This document shows, piece after piece, positions 1 through 13,756 of a stretch of 64,000 nt of DNA (its first letter is position 1; the number at the start of each line of letters is the position of its first letter). The notes beneath the pieces are model-generated. The model did not search any database, had not been told where the DNA came from, and saw nothing but the letters and a program-made list of their open reading frames with translations. The DNA lies in contig OZ007505.1 in NCBI GenBank assembly GCA_963931865.1, forward strand, positions 17,310,294-17,374,293, written 5' to 3'. Position numbers and translations under genes: made by a program. Source of the DNA: Axinella damicornis (Eukaryota; Porifera; Demospongiae; Axinellida; Axinellidae).

Positions 1-1995
<1,995 letters not shown>

Positions 1996-2116
1996 GGATG
2001 GATGTACCTGTTGTCATCTCCCTTACTGCTTAGTAATAATGACATTTGACTGCCTGGTCTCAGTCACAGAACCAAACCAAACGAACCCCAATCCAAATCA
2101 TTGGAAATGCTGCCAC

Positions 2117-3144
2117 ATCAATTATCGGCCGCCATGTATAATCAGACACTCCCACATGGAGACGGAACAATGCAGAAACTCGGGAAATACCACAGAAATG
2201 TAGCATGGGCACAGGTTAGCTGGCACTCCAAAAATGGCACCCAACCATCATTTTCTGTTCGCACTAAGGGCAATGCAAGTGACTGTCTGATAATATCAAA
2301 GATCAGACAGGGAGCATGTACATGTATTTCCAGACACCATTTCCTGTTCCTTCCTTGAAGCAGCTTTCAGCGAAATTCCTGCACCACTGGAAAGGCCTAA
2401 GTTCCTTCTGTTCCAGGCCTGATTTTTGTCACCATAACTGCTTTGGTCACTGAGGGACGTGGACAAATTTTGACCATGGTCTTTCCCCCTCTAACAAAAT
2501 TGTGGATTTTGCCTTTTATTAGCTTTAACGTCACCCAATATACAGAAGGCCTATGATATGGGGATCATAGGAATCTACAGGTCCTCAGCAACACACTGGT
2601 ACAAGTTTGGTGTTCATACGTTGTGTTGTTCCCGAGATAGAGCTGTTTTCCCCACTGAAAACAGTTCCATCTCAAGAAAGCTGTTTTCCCTGATTGAAAT
2701 AGGGAAAACAGCTCTATCTCGGGAACAACACAACGTATGAACACCAAACTTGTACCAGTGTGTTGCTTAGGACCTGTAGATTCTTATGGTCCCCATATCA
2801 TAGGCCTTCTGTATATTGGGTGACGTTAAAGCTAATAAAAGGCAAAATCCACTATTTTGTTAGAGGGGGAAAGACCATGGTCAAATTTGTCCACGCCCCT
2901 CAGTGACCAATGCAGTTATGGTGACAAACCTCAGGCCTGGAACAGAAGGATCTTAGGCCTTTCCAGTGGTGCAGGAATTTCGCTGAAAGCTGCTTCAGGG
3001 AAGGAACAGGTAGTGGTGTCTGGAAATACATGCGCCCTGTCTGATCTTTGATATTATCAGACAGTCTGTGGTATTTCCCGAGTTTCTGCATTGTTTTGTC
3101 TCCGTGTGGGAGTGTCTGATTATACATGGCGGCCGATAATTGAT
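2117..3144. mobile_element. 1-kb near-perfect palindrome (foldback element)
   Basis: The left end ATCAATTATCGGCCGCCATG is the reverse complement of the right end, and pairing continues inward through TAATCAGACACTCCCACA, the CCACTGGAAAGGCCTAAG block and AGATAGAGCTGTTTTCCC to a centre near 2650-2700. The arms are about 500 bp and differ by scattered substitutions and a small indel. No transposase frame is visible. It sits between AHCYL and the NLR1 first exon. The paralogous spacer in the third block (35008-35900) lacks it, so it inserted in this block only or was lost there. Confidence 0.85.
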
Positions 3145-3925
3145 CATTTACTCTACCCCGTGCACATGCGAACAGCAGGGGTTAAGTGATTGGTTTGTGT
3201 CTGTACATGTATGTCTGTGGAGCACACAAAAATCAGCATATTGAGCAGTGAAGGCCTTGTTGAAGGCTTAGAAGTGTCAGAATTCAGAAATACTAGCGTC
3301 TCTTCACAGACCAGAGATCCACTTGAGAGGCAGAGAAAAAGCTGTGTTGATAGTCTCGTTTCTAACTTGAGCACACCCTGTTTCTAACATTACTGCCACA
3401 ACTTACAGTATCTCTTCTGCATGCTGCTGACTTCACTAGCGCTGTATTAAAAGTCAGTAGGTCTAGCTATCTTATTCATGCTGTACTAAAATGTGTCAGT
3501 GGTAGGCCTACCTATATCATGTCAAAGTAGCACACAGGGTAAGTGCACCTCTAGTTGTGAAGTCAGTAGGCCTAACTATCTCATCGTGCATGCTGTATTA
3601 AAAATCGGCAGTAGGCCTAGCACCTCTAGTTATGAATGGGGTTTGGGAATGAGACTACTGATATAATGGTCTGGGAATGAGACTAGTGATTTCCCATTTG
3701 TTCTTTCCACAGGTACTGATATGAACTGCCACAGAATCAAAGGAAAACAAAATGCTGTATTTATTGTAGCATCTATGATTTGCAATGACATCATGTTATA
3801 TGAAGTCAAGTCAAAGTTCATCGAGAAACCCCAGTGGGGGAACGTTCATGATAATTATGTGGAGTGCAGTCACGTGAGTGCAGTATTATATTATGGACTA
3901 AGTTTCGCACATGACCTGTAGCTTG
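3145..3925. other. Spacer with diverged repeats and solo MITE ends
   Basis: No gene seen. From 3445 to 3610 a block containing AAGTCAGTAGGYCTA and ATGCTGTAYTAAAA recurs about three times. Two right ends of the 9-bp-duplication MITE family (TGGGAATGAGACTA) lie at about 3637 and 3671. The second, with its flank GTGATTTC, has a counterpart at 35225-35245, so this insertion is older than the block duplication. Confidence 0.5.
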
Positions 3926-3937
3926 TGCGCATGCGCA
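3926..3937 (+). promoter_or_regulatory. NRF-1-like palindrome upstream of NLR1
   Basis: TGCGCATGCGCA fits the metazoan NRF-1 consensus YGCGCAYGCGCR. It lies about 300 bp before the NLR1 start codon. An identical 12-mer preceded by the same AGCTTG lies at 35815-35826, about 310 bp before the NLR3 start. A role as a promoter element is inferred from the motif and its conserved position. Confidence 0.45.
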
Positions 3938-4045
3938 AATACATGACCACTTAAGGAATAAAGAGGGTGGGGTTCGCTTTAAAAAGTTTTTTAGCAGGGT
4001 AGTACATAAAACCAGTCGTCTGACAAGATCTTGACTGCGGCTGCA

Positions 4046-4239
4046 GTTGTGACTGTGTTTGACCCGACTGCCAATAGAATTGGAGTGACCACAACAACGT
4101 AACCGTGAGCGTAGGGGGGTGGGGCTAGACCATCTCGCCACTGTCGCGGGCCTGGTCCGCAGGCGGCAAACTGGAAGAGTAGGATCTCGTGATCGTTTGC
4201 GAGAGGCAGCCCAAGATCGATCCTGCCTGGAAATGGCTG
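4046..4239 (+). promoter_or_regulatory. Conserved first exon and 5' UTR of NLR1
   Basis: This block is similar to 15050-15244 and 35925-36146, each located upstream of one NLR gene. Shared elements, in order: a GCCAAT-like motif, TGTCGCGGGCCTGGTCCGC, GGCTGGAAGA, GAGAGGCAGCCCA, and CCTGCCTGGAAATGG. It ends with ATGGCTG followed by the donor GTAAGC. The single G of the third codon is completed by AA at 7212, giving Met-Ala-Glu. Conservation across three copies, a good donor and phase agreement with exon 2 support it as the first exon; the transcription start is not visible. Confidence 0.75.
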
Positions 4240-7034
4240 GTAAGCAGTCTACGATTGGCAAAATTCTATATCGATGCGTGGGCGTGGTTAGTACGCTAGT
4301 ACTGTTTTTGAACACTTTGTCCATATCCATTGATTGGAGAGTTTCTCATGTGCAATATAAAGTTGCCCTTTTCCCTCCATTCTGCGTATTATAGTTTATA
4401 CCCTCATCTGTGATACTCAAGTGCATGAACAAAACCGCCTACTATTATAAGGGAGAGCATGGGAACAAGGCTATTATTACTCTAGCTAGCTATACCGGTA
4501 TATTATGGTCAGACAAAGACAGGCTTGAATGCCTATAGAAAACACTTTCCAACAAGTTGGACGCATATGCACTCCCTCTAGAGTAATTCCTGGTCCTTAA
4601 TTGACCCTACCCACTTTTGAGATCATGTGATCTACTGCCGTGATTAAGGACCGGTAAACACGTTTGCCTGAAGGCGGATGACTTCAAGGTGAGTGAGGGC
4701 TTCCATATTAAATTGCATTGAGGAAAGACATCATAGCGAATTGACTTTTCACTGAGGTGGAAGTCGTCAACTCCATAGCTCCCGTGATATCTGTTGAATT
4801 GGGCCCAGCATTGGTGGAACACGTTTATCTTGGAAGCGGTGTTGTATTGTGACTTCCACTTGGGGAAATGATTTCTTGTGCAAGCCCTCACTCACCTGGA
4901 AGTCATCCGCCTTTTGACGGATGTGTTTACGGTACATCATGGGGTCAATTAAGGACCAGGAATTCTAAATATGTGGAGGTTTATGATATCAGTGGATATA
5001 TCAACAAAACTGCATATCTTTGCATATCTTAATAAGCTCTAGTGCTATATAGGCAATGTCCATTGGTTTGACGTCAATGTTCATTCAAAGTTCATTAACT
5101 ATGTGCACCCACTAATTATAAGTGCCAGTCCCAAAAGTCGATAATTATATGTATGTAGTCTTACAATTTTGTTTGTGATGCTTTAAGCACTCGCAAAGTT
5201 AGGGATGGCTGGTGGCCGAGTGGTTAAAGCATTCGAAAGGTTGCAGGTTCGAATCCCACCATTGCCATAGGAGATTTTCTTTCTCCTAGGAGTTGACTCA
5301 GCTCTACCCTAAAAAATGAGTAGGTGTGTTCTTGAAGGTGTTTCACCTGAAACAGTTCACACCGCATCCTTCGGAGGGGAAGTAAAGCCGTCGGTCCCGG
5401 GGGACCTGGGTTCATAGGCTCTGCCTTCTCCAGGCCCTCGTTAGCCACCATCGTGGTAAACCCCTCAAGGGTAGTCAAGTCAAGTCAAGTCAAAGTCCAC
5501 AAAAGGAACATGTTATTGTAGCATGAAATTGCAGTACTCATTCTTAGTTAGCTTGCATCTCTCAATCAGATAATATTACACCAAACCCAAGGTGAAATTT
5601 CTAAGAACAGCTGTGCTAGTGAGTGCAGTGGAGCTTTACCACACGGTGGCAGGACAGAGTGTCGCAGGACAGAGTGTCAGCTCATTGAGCTCTGTCCACT
5701 GACCAGTGATATGTATAAGGCAGTCACATGCAACTCACTAGCACAGTTGTTCTAACTTAAGCCTCTTTCTATGAGGTACCATACTTGATTTTGTGTATAA
5801 ATTTTCATCTGCTTGGGAGATGCATGCTAACCAAGAATGAGTAATGCAATGCTACATATTTTGTACTTCCACTTTTGGAGGATTTGCGAGTGCTCAAAGC
5901 ATCACAAATATAAGTAGAGGTGCACATGTTTAGACTTCTGTCACTGGTGTACATGTTGAAAGAGACTTAGTATGCAACATGCATATGACGCCATAGGTGG
6001 CGGAACAGATCCGGCAGACCTGGCAACCGCTGCACCAATGCTTGCTGTATGGCACCTGAAAAAGCGATCTCAAGAGGTCCTAAATTCTGAACATTTCATG
6101 CCCCCAGACCCCCATACAATGGCGTTCTTTTATGCCAGCTTAGTACTAACAAAAACTATCCATGCTTCACGCAGATAATTGGCTGCTCCACAGCCTCTGC
6201 ACCTACACATATTTTTCATCGCCGCATGTGCGTGGGGGAGGGAGCCTGGGACGAGGCTAGCAAGTACGTTTCATATCACTATCTGCTAGCTACAGCGCAC
6301 TGCTGAATAGTTTCAGATTTACTTTCTGAAGTTCCCCTAGTCTCGTGCCCAGACCACACCCCCCGCGGGTGTGGTCTGGGCACGAGACTAAAGTTCCTCA
6401 TACAAGCTATATACTTGTACACCAAATGAATATGGCTGTCATGCTTTGAAGTGTCACAGAGTTTATTAATGAAATCTAACAAAAAATGAAATGCAAATGC
6501 AATCTATATAATTATGCAGTTTATAATTACTAGGAATACGCATGCGCAGTGTCTGTGCCTCGCGCGCGCACGCTCACAATCTGTAATAGTATAGTAGGCG
6601 TGGTTTCCTGTGGAAGAAAACGAAGGTGCGAAAGTCAGTTCAGCGTGCGAAGTTTAGTTGTTCGAAGTTGTGCGAAGTTGCTGATTGAGGTTGAAGATGG
6701 CTAAGCGTTGCCAGGAAGAATACGAAGACGTTAGCGAGGTTCTACACCCTTCGACACTGTCAACACTCTAGCTATATGTACGTACCATGGCCTAGACTAA
6801 ACGTTTGTCTTACTTGTCTCCGCTAAACTCTCCTTGTATACATCGCTTCTTCGTCAATCTGTCAGACTCTCTCTCCTTTGCCTTACTCTCTTCTGAGGCA
6901 GTGTCTCTTTTCCCTGTATAGATCGCTTCTTTGCATTTCGCACGCGCAGTACGTGCACGAACACGTGGCTATCGGGACCACAGAAACCGCAGCGATGCAA
7001 CCGCCTCCTGCCCCTCGCAATTAAAGTGTGACGG

Positions 7035-7069
<35 letters not shown>

Positions 7070-10000
7070 CAGACGCGATGTGACTACGCTGCACGATTAG
7101 TTGCCTCGCGCTAAGGCGCTCGGCAATAAACACTGCATTGTTACTGTGGTTCCATTCAATGCAACAATAATTGTTCTTCCCAACCACGATTGGATTATTT
7201 TCTCATTTCAGAATCTAAGCCCACCCTCCGTGAGCTGAGTGAGCTACCTGTGGTTGACTGCTGGTACAGGCTTGGCATTCAACTTGGTGTCACTGAGGAT
7301 AACCTGGATGTGATTGAGCAGAACTACCCAAGAGACGTGAAAATGTGCAGGTCAAAAATGTTTTCCACCTGGCTTAGAAGTGATTCCTCTGCTGCCTACA
7401 AAAAGCTTATCAAGGCTCTGCTGGAGGTTGACAAAACATCACTGGCAGAAACGCTTTGCAGGAAGTACGGTATGTTGATGTGATATCGCCCTATGTGAAT
7501 TTGTGTTTAAAAGTTTGGATCTATAGACTGTTCTCACTCCCTCAATTTGTGAAGCTTACATGACATTGTATATAACGAGTAATATGTAATGCATGCTTGT
7601 GTTGCATTTTAATTTGGTACGCTCAAAAACAAATCTCATGTTTCACAATTGCAATCAAAACCAGAAGAGCCAAAGCCAGGAGAAGCATATGTGTACTTAG
7701 TGCTGCTACTGGAGTATACGTACAAGTTCTATACCAGAAAGCTCAAGGGATAGCTACCCAGTAGAAGAAGGCAGACATTGTGGACAACCTCTTATACATG
7801 TGCAATAGGCGAGCAAAGGCACAACAGACAAGATAGTGTATGTATGAGCACATAGCGACACTGCTATAGTAATAGGAATATACCAAAACAATTACTCTTC
7901 CTATATGCCTATATCGGACCCTGTGTACTTTAGTATGGCTAACATATCATGAAACTACCTGTAGTGTATTATGTATCTCTCAAGTGAAGTGTAAACTGTG
8001 GACTCAATTGTAACTGTATCTACTGAATAGCTCATCTTTTAATTTCAGACATCCCAGAGAGTGTTTTCAAGGAAGCCAAGTCTGAGATTAAGGATGCTTC
8101 CCAAGACTGCATTGCTGTTTATGCCGCCTTCCTGAAGGAGAGGTACCGAGGTTTGTCTGTATTTTCTGACTCTGAGTGGCCACCCTCTATTTGTGATCAA
8201 TACATTCGACTCACACTAATTCAACACACAAACCGCTTACCAACTGGAGAGTCAAGGAGAGAAATGCAAGAGGATCTTTTGCGAGGGAAAGTTGATAAAG
8301 TAGAAGGAGAAAAAGAAGGAATTGACATTTCAGGCATCTTTAAGTGTCCAGAACAGGGAAAACAGCTGCGGGTGTTAGTTGATGGTGCTCCAGGGGTGGG
8401 TAAGACCACACTGTGTAGAAAGATTAGCAAGGACTGGGGTTGTGAGGAATTCCTGAGTGAGTACAAGCTAGTGGTTCTTCTTCACCTTCGAGACCCCCGA
8501 ATTGCAAAAGCAGAGAGAATTGAAGACTTCTTTTACCATGACGACCCTGAGTTTCAGGCAGAGGTAGTCAAGCAGGTGAGGAAGACATCTGGGGCTGGTG
8601 TTTTGCTTATCTTTGATGGTTTTGATGAGCTCAGTGAGGAGGAGAGAATGGAGAGGTCGCTCTTTCTTGATATCATTAAAGGCGAAGTCCTTTCCCAATG
8701 CTCTGTGCTTGTGACTTCACGGCCGTATGCTTCAGAGAGTCTCCAATGTCTTCACAGTGTTGTTCGTCATGTGGAAGTTCTTGGCTTTACACATCGGGAG
8801 ATCTCTAATATGATATATACTATCCAAGACGAAACCAATCGCAATACAGTGCGTGACATACTTATGAAACGAGAAGATATCTCTTCGCTGTGTTACATTC
8901 CCCTCAACTGTGCTATCCTGCTGTACGTTTGCCAACAGCAGGATTATGAACTACCAGCAACACTCACTGAACTTTTTGAAATCTTCATCCTCCATGCCTT
9001 GAAGAGACATGCAAAGTTGCAGAATGCACACCGAGTTGCAAGAAAGATTTGCAATCTGGCATCACTTCCACACCCTCTCAAGAATGAGTTTGATCACCTG
9101 TGTGAGCTGGCTTACAATGGACTAGTTCAAGACAGAATGGTGTTTCACTATGAGGAGATTGAAGCAACAGTGTGCACTGTGGGTGGAGAGATGGAGTCAG
9201 AGATGGAGTCAGAGATGGAGTCAGAGATGGAGTCTAAGTTGCTTGGCCTGATGACAGGTTTCAAATCTTTTTCGAGCGTTGGTGACAACACGACCTACCA
9301 GTTCCTTCATTTGACCATTCAGGAGTTTCTTGCAGCAAGGCGGGTTGCCACTCATATGCCACCTGAGGAACAAGCTCGGTTCTTTAAGGATCACCTTTCA
9401 GATGATCGCTTTCGAATGATGCTGCTTTTTCTGTCTGGGATCACAAAGCTGGATGACTCCAGCTTTGGCATAGTCTTTAGTGCTGAACTTGATTTCCTTA
9501 TTCCTGTGGAGGAGGAGCATCGTATGGTGGAGACAGAGAATCTTTTCTTTCGTTTGGTTCACTTCCTCTATGAATCTCAGAACACGACTCACTGCCATAC
9601 CCTGGCGTGTGCCATCCACGAGCAAACAATTGTTCTGGAAATGTGGTCAGCACAAACAAATGTCAGGTCTGGAACTTGCTGGACATCTCTTCCTATTTCG
9701 TCATTTCATTTTATGATCTTTACGTACTTTATTGCAAGGAGCAATTGCATTTGGAAACGATTGCACTTCAGAAGCTCTGCCGAATTATGTAACACATTTT
9801 TTGCACAGATTGAAGAGTGTGCTACTATTCGAGTGCGGGAACTACAAATTGACGATTTATGTACCTCCGAGGCTTCTATAACAGTCAATCAATTAGCCAG
9901 AATCGCTACAATGCCTGCATTCAAATACTTGGAAGGTTTAGACGTGTATGTGTACCAATATAATTCTGAAACTGATATCACCACCTCACCTTCTGACCTG

Positions 10001-11050
10001 GAATCATTGCATTGTTTAATCAACAATGGGATGCTTGAAGAACTTGCATTGATCAATGTACCAGGAGTGGATGACGTAGTCATTAACAAGTGCATTGCAC
10101 CAGGACTAGCCACAACCACAAGATTGAAGGTGCTTGGCATCACATCTATTGCTATTTCTAACAGTGGATTTTGCAGTTTATTTCATGCACTGCAGCACAA
10201 CAAGTCAGTGGAAACACTCCACGTGGAAATGCGCATGTGTGGAGACTTAAGAGAACTCGGACTTGCTGTTGAATCAGCACTGAGGGTAAATCAAACTCTT
10301 AAAGTGTTTTCCTACAAAGCACATCCGTGCGGTTATAAACAGTCACATGAACCAGACAAGGTACTGTACCATGAGAAACTTTATTCTAGGTTGTTTAGGG
10401 CAATTGCAAGTGACAACTCAACTTTAAAAGTGCTGTCAATAGCTGATCGCAAATTTGTTATGAATGAAGAAGCAGCAGAGTCTTTGATCAGAATGCTACA
10501 TAACAACAAGTCACTGACATCGCTGAATTTAACTGGTAAATGTCTATCCTTGATAGCGTTGGCACATGGTCTAGCACAAAACACATCACTTGCAAGACTG
10601 TGTGTAAGCTGTCCATTTTCAGAGCTTCTACCATTTGGCATGTCACGTCTAGTACCTGAACTTGTTCATGCTCTCCATCAGAATTCATCCTTAAAAGCAC
10701 TGGTATTGGATCTATGGCCCCTTCGTCATGGTCATTACGTGTTAGGAACTCTAGACTTTGTTTGCTTTTTAGACATTCTGAAGTCGAACAGGTCACTAAC
10801 ATCAATTTCATTTTTCTGTGATTTCACAGAAGATCAACTGATTGCAATTGCAAGAAATTTAGTACTGAATGGTTACCGATCTGAGATTGAACTTGAGTTT
10901 GGACAGTCGAGATCACATAACTCAATGTCAGGTTCAAAAAGTCACTATGAATCCATCATTCAAGAGGAAGTTGATAAGTACAAGAAAAAGTTGGTGGCCA
11001 TGGTGCGTTTTGTGTATCATGTGTATGAAATATACCGTAGACCACTGTGA
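4233..11050 (+). CDS. NLR1: Death-NACHT-LRR receptor
   Basis: Three exons, 4233-4239, 7212-7469 and 8049-11050, join in phase 1 to give 1088 residues ending in TGA. Residues 6-86 form a Death-fold domain (WYRLGIQLGV, MFSTWLRSDSS, LAETLCRKYG). A linker with WPPSICDQYIRL leads to NACHT: Walker A GAPGVGKTT near 202-210, Walker B LLIFDGFDEL near 274-283, and the sensor-like VTSRPYAS near 310-317. The winged-helix segment QFLHLTIQEFLAAR follows. The C-terminal third has RNI-like leucine-rich repeats (HNKSVETLHV, NNKSLTSLNL, NSSLKALVL). Family knowledge: such NLRs are cytosolic sensors that oligomerise through NACHT and signal through Death domains; the class is expanded in demosponges. Compared with NLR3 it has a 22-residue insertion coded by a tandem repeat. 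Ligand is unknown. No defect was seen in the reading frame. Confidence 0.88.
4585..4964. mobile_element. 380-bp foldback element in NLR1 intron 1
   Basis: The ends AATTCCTGGTCCTTAATTGA and its complement delimit an inverted repeat. Inside, GATTAAGGACCGGTAAACAC, GGCGGATGACTTC and GTGAGTGAGGGCTT pair with the right arm. No coding capacity is seen. Confidence 0.75.
5160..5917. mobile_element. Foldback element interrupted by a SINE
   Basis: Left arm parts TTTGTGATGCTTTAAGCACT, GCAGTACTCATTCTTAG and AACAGCTGTGCTAGTGAGT pair with right-arm complements ending near 5915. The left arm is interrupted after CACTCGCAAA by the SINE at about 5206-5490. Without the SINE the two arms align over roughly 230 bp. 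Confidence 0.7.
5206..5490 (+). mobile_element. tRNA-derived SINE
   Basis: The head has an A box (TGGCCGAGTGGTTAAAGC) and a B box (GGTTCGAATCC) spaced as in a tRNA, with a body of about 200 bp holding CATCCTTCGGAGGGGAAGTA and a tail of GTCAA repeats. The A and B boxes are typical of RNA polymerase III promoters. A possible short target duplication CAAAGT flanks it. It lies inside the left arm of the foldback element 5160-5917 and so is younger. Confidence 0.8.
5918..6337. other. Gene-free intron sequence
   Basis: Part of NLR1 intron 1. No exon, repeat pair or RNA gene could be recognised. Confidence 0.4.
6338..6390. mobile_element. MITE, 53-bp hairpin with 9-bp target duplication
   Basis: A perfect hairpin from TAGTCTCGTGCCCAGACC to its complement. 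The flanks AAGTTCCCC (6329-6337) and AAGTTCCTC (6391-6399) are a 9-bp target duplication with one mismatch. Member of the family described in the findings. Confidence 0.9.
6391..7211. other. Rest of NLR1 intron 1, with (TA)n
   Basis: Contains an ATATAT microsatellite at about 7037-7071 and a GC-rich stretch at 6540-6720 with several GTGCGAAG repeats and an ATG at 6697. No coding exon with matching phase was found. Confidence 0.5.
9188..9235 (+). repeat. In-frame 12-bp tandem repeat in NLR1
   Basis: Four copies of GAGATGGAGTCA code for repeated Glu-Met-Glu-Ser near residues 469-484, between the winged-helix linker EEIE and SKLLGLMT. NLR2 and NLR3 have EEIEESKLLGLMT at this place without an insert. 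Confidence 0.9.
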
Positions 11051-11664
11051 CCTGGCAAGTCTGTTATTCTAATGTACATCATCAAACTTAATTGAGTCAA
11101 TAGTTGAGGATTACCCCTGAGGATTTAGCATCCACCAACTGACAACCTTTTTTATGTCGCATTTTGTTCCCATTGATAGATTTCCTGACATTTGAATGTG
11201 TACTAATTTGAAAAGTGATTGATCTGAAATTTGTAACCTACTGTTGCAGCTACGGCTGAGCTGAGAGTTATTGTTGTTGTACATCCTGTAACCTTGCAGG
11301 TTCCTCTGCCAAAGTTTGTGACCGAGATGCAATAATCACCAACGTTTCGACCTGGGTAGGTCTTCCTCATTTATTGTATGGCATGAACATATATACTGCA
11401 ACAGCGCTAGATCTACCCAAGCTCGAGCCTCCCCTCATCTTATCTTCAGTTCTGCTAAGTGAGTGAGGTGAGACCACAGCAAAAATAGCTATATGACTGG
11501 GTCAAGTTTCAAACTTCATTTCCAAGATTGTAGATAGCTACCGGTATATGGTTTTGGACACATGATGGAACCAAGAAGAAATCACTATATCATTAGTAAT
11601 TTATTTTCTGTAAGTGAACAAAAAAGCTTTGCTGTGGGCTAGCCTGCGTCATTCTCAGAAACCA
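11051..11664. other. NLR1 3' flank
   Basis: No gene seen. No clear AATAAA follows the NLR1 stop closely. Confidence 0.4.
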
Positions 11665-12175
11665 TGACCAGTCTTGTTCCTACACCGCAAGTGCGCATGA
11701 TAGCACTGATGGCAGGCACACCAGCTGGACAGCTTTGTGAAGCGGAAACTGACAGTTCTCCAAGCATGGTTCAGTACTAGTCTGGTCCACCATGCTGCAG
11801 CCTCGAGCTCCCGGCCAAGAGCAGTTGAGGATAATAATCATAAGTCACTGAATCACACACTTGTTATGCATGTACCCATGAACACACCACATATAAACCC
11901 AGCAGTCTACATGTAGTAACAGCTACCTGCAGTATATATAGCTGGCCAGCAGCAACAGTTTCACTGAAAGCTGCTGCCTCATCAAGGAATAAGCTACAGC
12001 TGTCTGAGGTGAAAGGCAGTGACTTGTTCCCCTTCCCCGACTCCACCTCCCTGGCCATGGTGCACTGTGTCAGTGAAGACATGCACATGGGCAAGGGGAT
12101 AGATATAGCTACCCTCTTCAAGCAGAGGTTAGGAGGAGTGGGGGAAGCTCCAAACATCGAGACTGACTTATGCTA
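11665..12175 (+). pseudogene. OARD1: Relic of a TARG1-like first exon
   Basis: Decayed copy of the first exon of the macrodomain genes seen at 12268, 29284, 33764 and 51043. GGCACACCAGCTGGACAGCT near 11714 corresponds to the start region, and the macrodomain part (CTACAGCTGTCTGAGGTGAA, GTGCACTGTGTCAGTGAAGA, ATGCACATGGGCAAGGGGAT) lies at 11993-12105. Reading frame is broken in several places. The later exons are not repeated behind it. Confidence 0.75.
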
Positions 12176-12267
12176 GCTATATATCATGAAGTAACCATGG
12201 CCAGTCTAGTTCCTAAACCATAGGTCTAAGTTCAGATTGGGAACGAGACTGTGCGAAAGTTGCACAA

Positions 12268-13756
12268 ATGGCAGTGAACCCAAAGCAGGGCACGCTGGAC
12301 AGTTTTGTGAAGAAAACTGAGAAAACTGGCTGTTCTCCAATTAAAGAGCTCAGAGGGTTCAGTCTGGTGCCATTCGCCATGCTGCAGCCCAAGGTCGTGA
12401 GACATTCCCCCATCAGCAGAGGAGAAGGAAGCGGTGGTGGGTGTGTGCACACTGGATCACACACTGGGACCTACGAGCACACCGTGTCCACCCAACAGTC
12501 TGTAGATACAGCTATCTCTAGTCTCGGAACCAGACCCTTCAGGCGGGGTCTGGTTCCGAGACTAAGCTATCTCCTGTAGCCATCCACAATCATCAGCAAC
12601 AGTTTCACTAAAACCTCAGACTACCACGTCACAGAATAAGCTACAACTGTCTGAGGTGAAAGGTGACTTGTTCTCCTGCCCCCCTGGTGCACTGTGTCAG
12701 TGAAGACATGCACATGGGCAAGGGGATAGCTACCCTCTTCAAGCAGAAGTTTGGAGGAGTAGGGGAACTCAAATTGCAGGGTCGGCCATTCTGTCTTATC
12801 TAGCTAGCTGTTTGTTTTTCTTTTGAGGGTGAATGTGGGTTGTGGATCACTTAGTTCACTGGAAATGGTGGACTGGAGCTTGGGAATACGTAGTCTGTTG
12901 AGCTAGAACAATTTGTCACGCTCACTGGAAGTTGGGTGCGGGGTGAGCCCATACAGGAACCAATGAAGGCTAAGAAGAGAGCTAAAGGCGTTTGATTTTT
13001 ACCTCCATACAGGCCTTTCAGCCAAATGTTACTCTCCCAAGGGTAGGAGGGTCAATTTACCAATGAAGCAACAGGTGGGATTTGAATCTGGAGCTTTTGG
13101 ACACAGTCAAATGCTTTAATGAAGCTAACTTTCCCGGGCCCCCTTACATATAGCTAAGCCCATCCTTGCTGCTGCACTGTTCTTCACCTCCTGACTGTAA
13201 AGACTAGTACCTCAGCTGATGTGGTTGTCATTCATCCGATTGACAGATGTAAGAACTGGCGGTGTTGCTGTCCTCAAGAGAGAAGACAGGTTCATTTATT
13301 ATCTGGTGAGTACCTCTATCCTCATCTGATAATATAATAATTATACTATTTGTCCTACTTGCAAACAATACAGTAGAAGTTCAGTGTAGCCATAGACTAG
13401 TTAAATAACGTAATCTCCCAATAATATGCCCATGCACCCTCGGTGCAATGGTGGTAATGTTCACAAGCTCCTTGCTCATGCAGGCTTGCCCGACAATGCC
13501 ATAAGTATTCACCTGAGTAACAAATTAACTTTGTCTCCAGGTGACCAAGGTTCGCTACTTCCACAAGCCTACCTATGACATCCTCCGCTCCTCTCTTCGT
13601 GCCCTGAGAGACCACTGTGTGAGCAGTGAAGTGCGAAAGCTGTGTATGCCTCGCATCGGGTGTGGGCTGGACAAACTGAAGTGGGAAAGGGTGGTAGCAG
13701 TGATCCAAGAGGTCTTTGCTGACGTGGATATGGCCATCACTGTCTATTACCTCTGA
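12268..13756 (+). pseudogene. OARD1: TARG1/OARD1-like macrodomain gene, copy a (exon 1 broken)
   Basis: Exons 12268-12780, 13247-13305 and 13541-13756 match the intact copy at 51043-53101. The N-terminus [16 protein letters not shown] and the last two exons are intact, including HKPTY and [13 protein letters not shown], which in human TARG1 hold the catalytic Lys84 and Asp125. Exon 1 carries a 46-bp MITE plus a 9-bp target duplication (55 bp) and, compared with the intact copy, lacks about 11 bp where CCCGCCTCCGCC is expected. Together these shift the frame and place stops before the macrodomain. It could still yield a shortened product from a downstream start, but no good candidate was seen. 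Confidence 0.8.
12519..12564. mobile_element. MITE, 46 bp, inside TARG1 copy a
   Basis: Hairpin TAGTCTCGGAACCAGACC to GGTTCCGAGACTA with a perfect 9-bp target duplication AGCTATCTC at 12510-12518 and 12565-12573. The paralogous exons at 29510, 34000 and 51280 lack it (GATACAGCTACTTCC), which proves insertion. Confidence 0.95.

Noticed and set aside
3818..4330. 170-codon minus-strand frame
   Set aside because: Antisense to the conserved NLR first-exon block, with no domain and not preserved in the other two copies.
5208..5275. tRNA gene (Ser/Leu-like A and B boxes)
   Set aside because: The acceptor stem does not close, and a long body with GTCAA tail repeats follows, so it is the head of a SINE.
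6697..6745. Start exon MAKRCQEEYEDVSE for NLR1
   Set aside because: Possible donors give phase 0, which would run into a stop in the Death exon; the conserved ATGGCTG exon at 4233 fits in phase 1.
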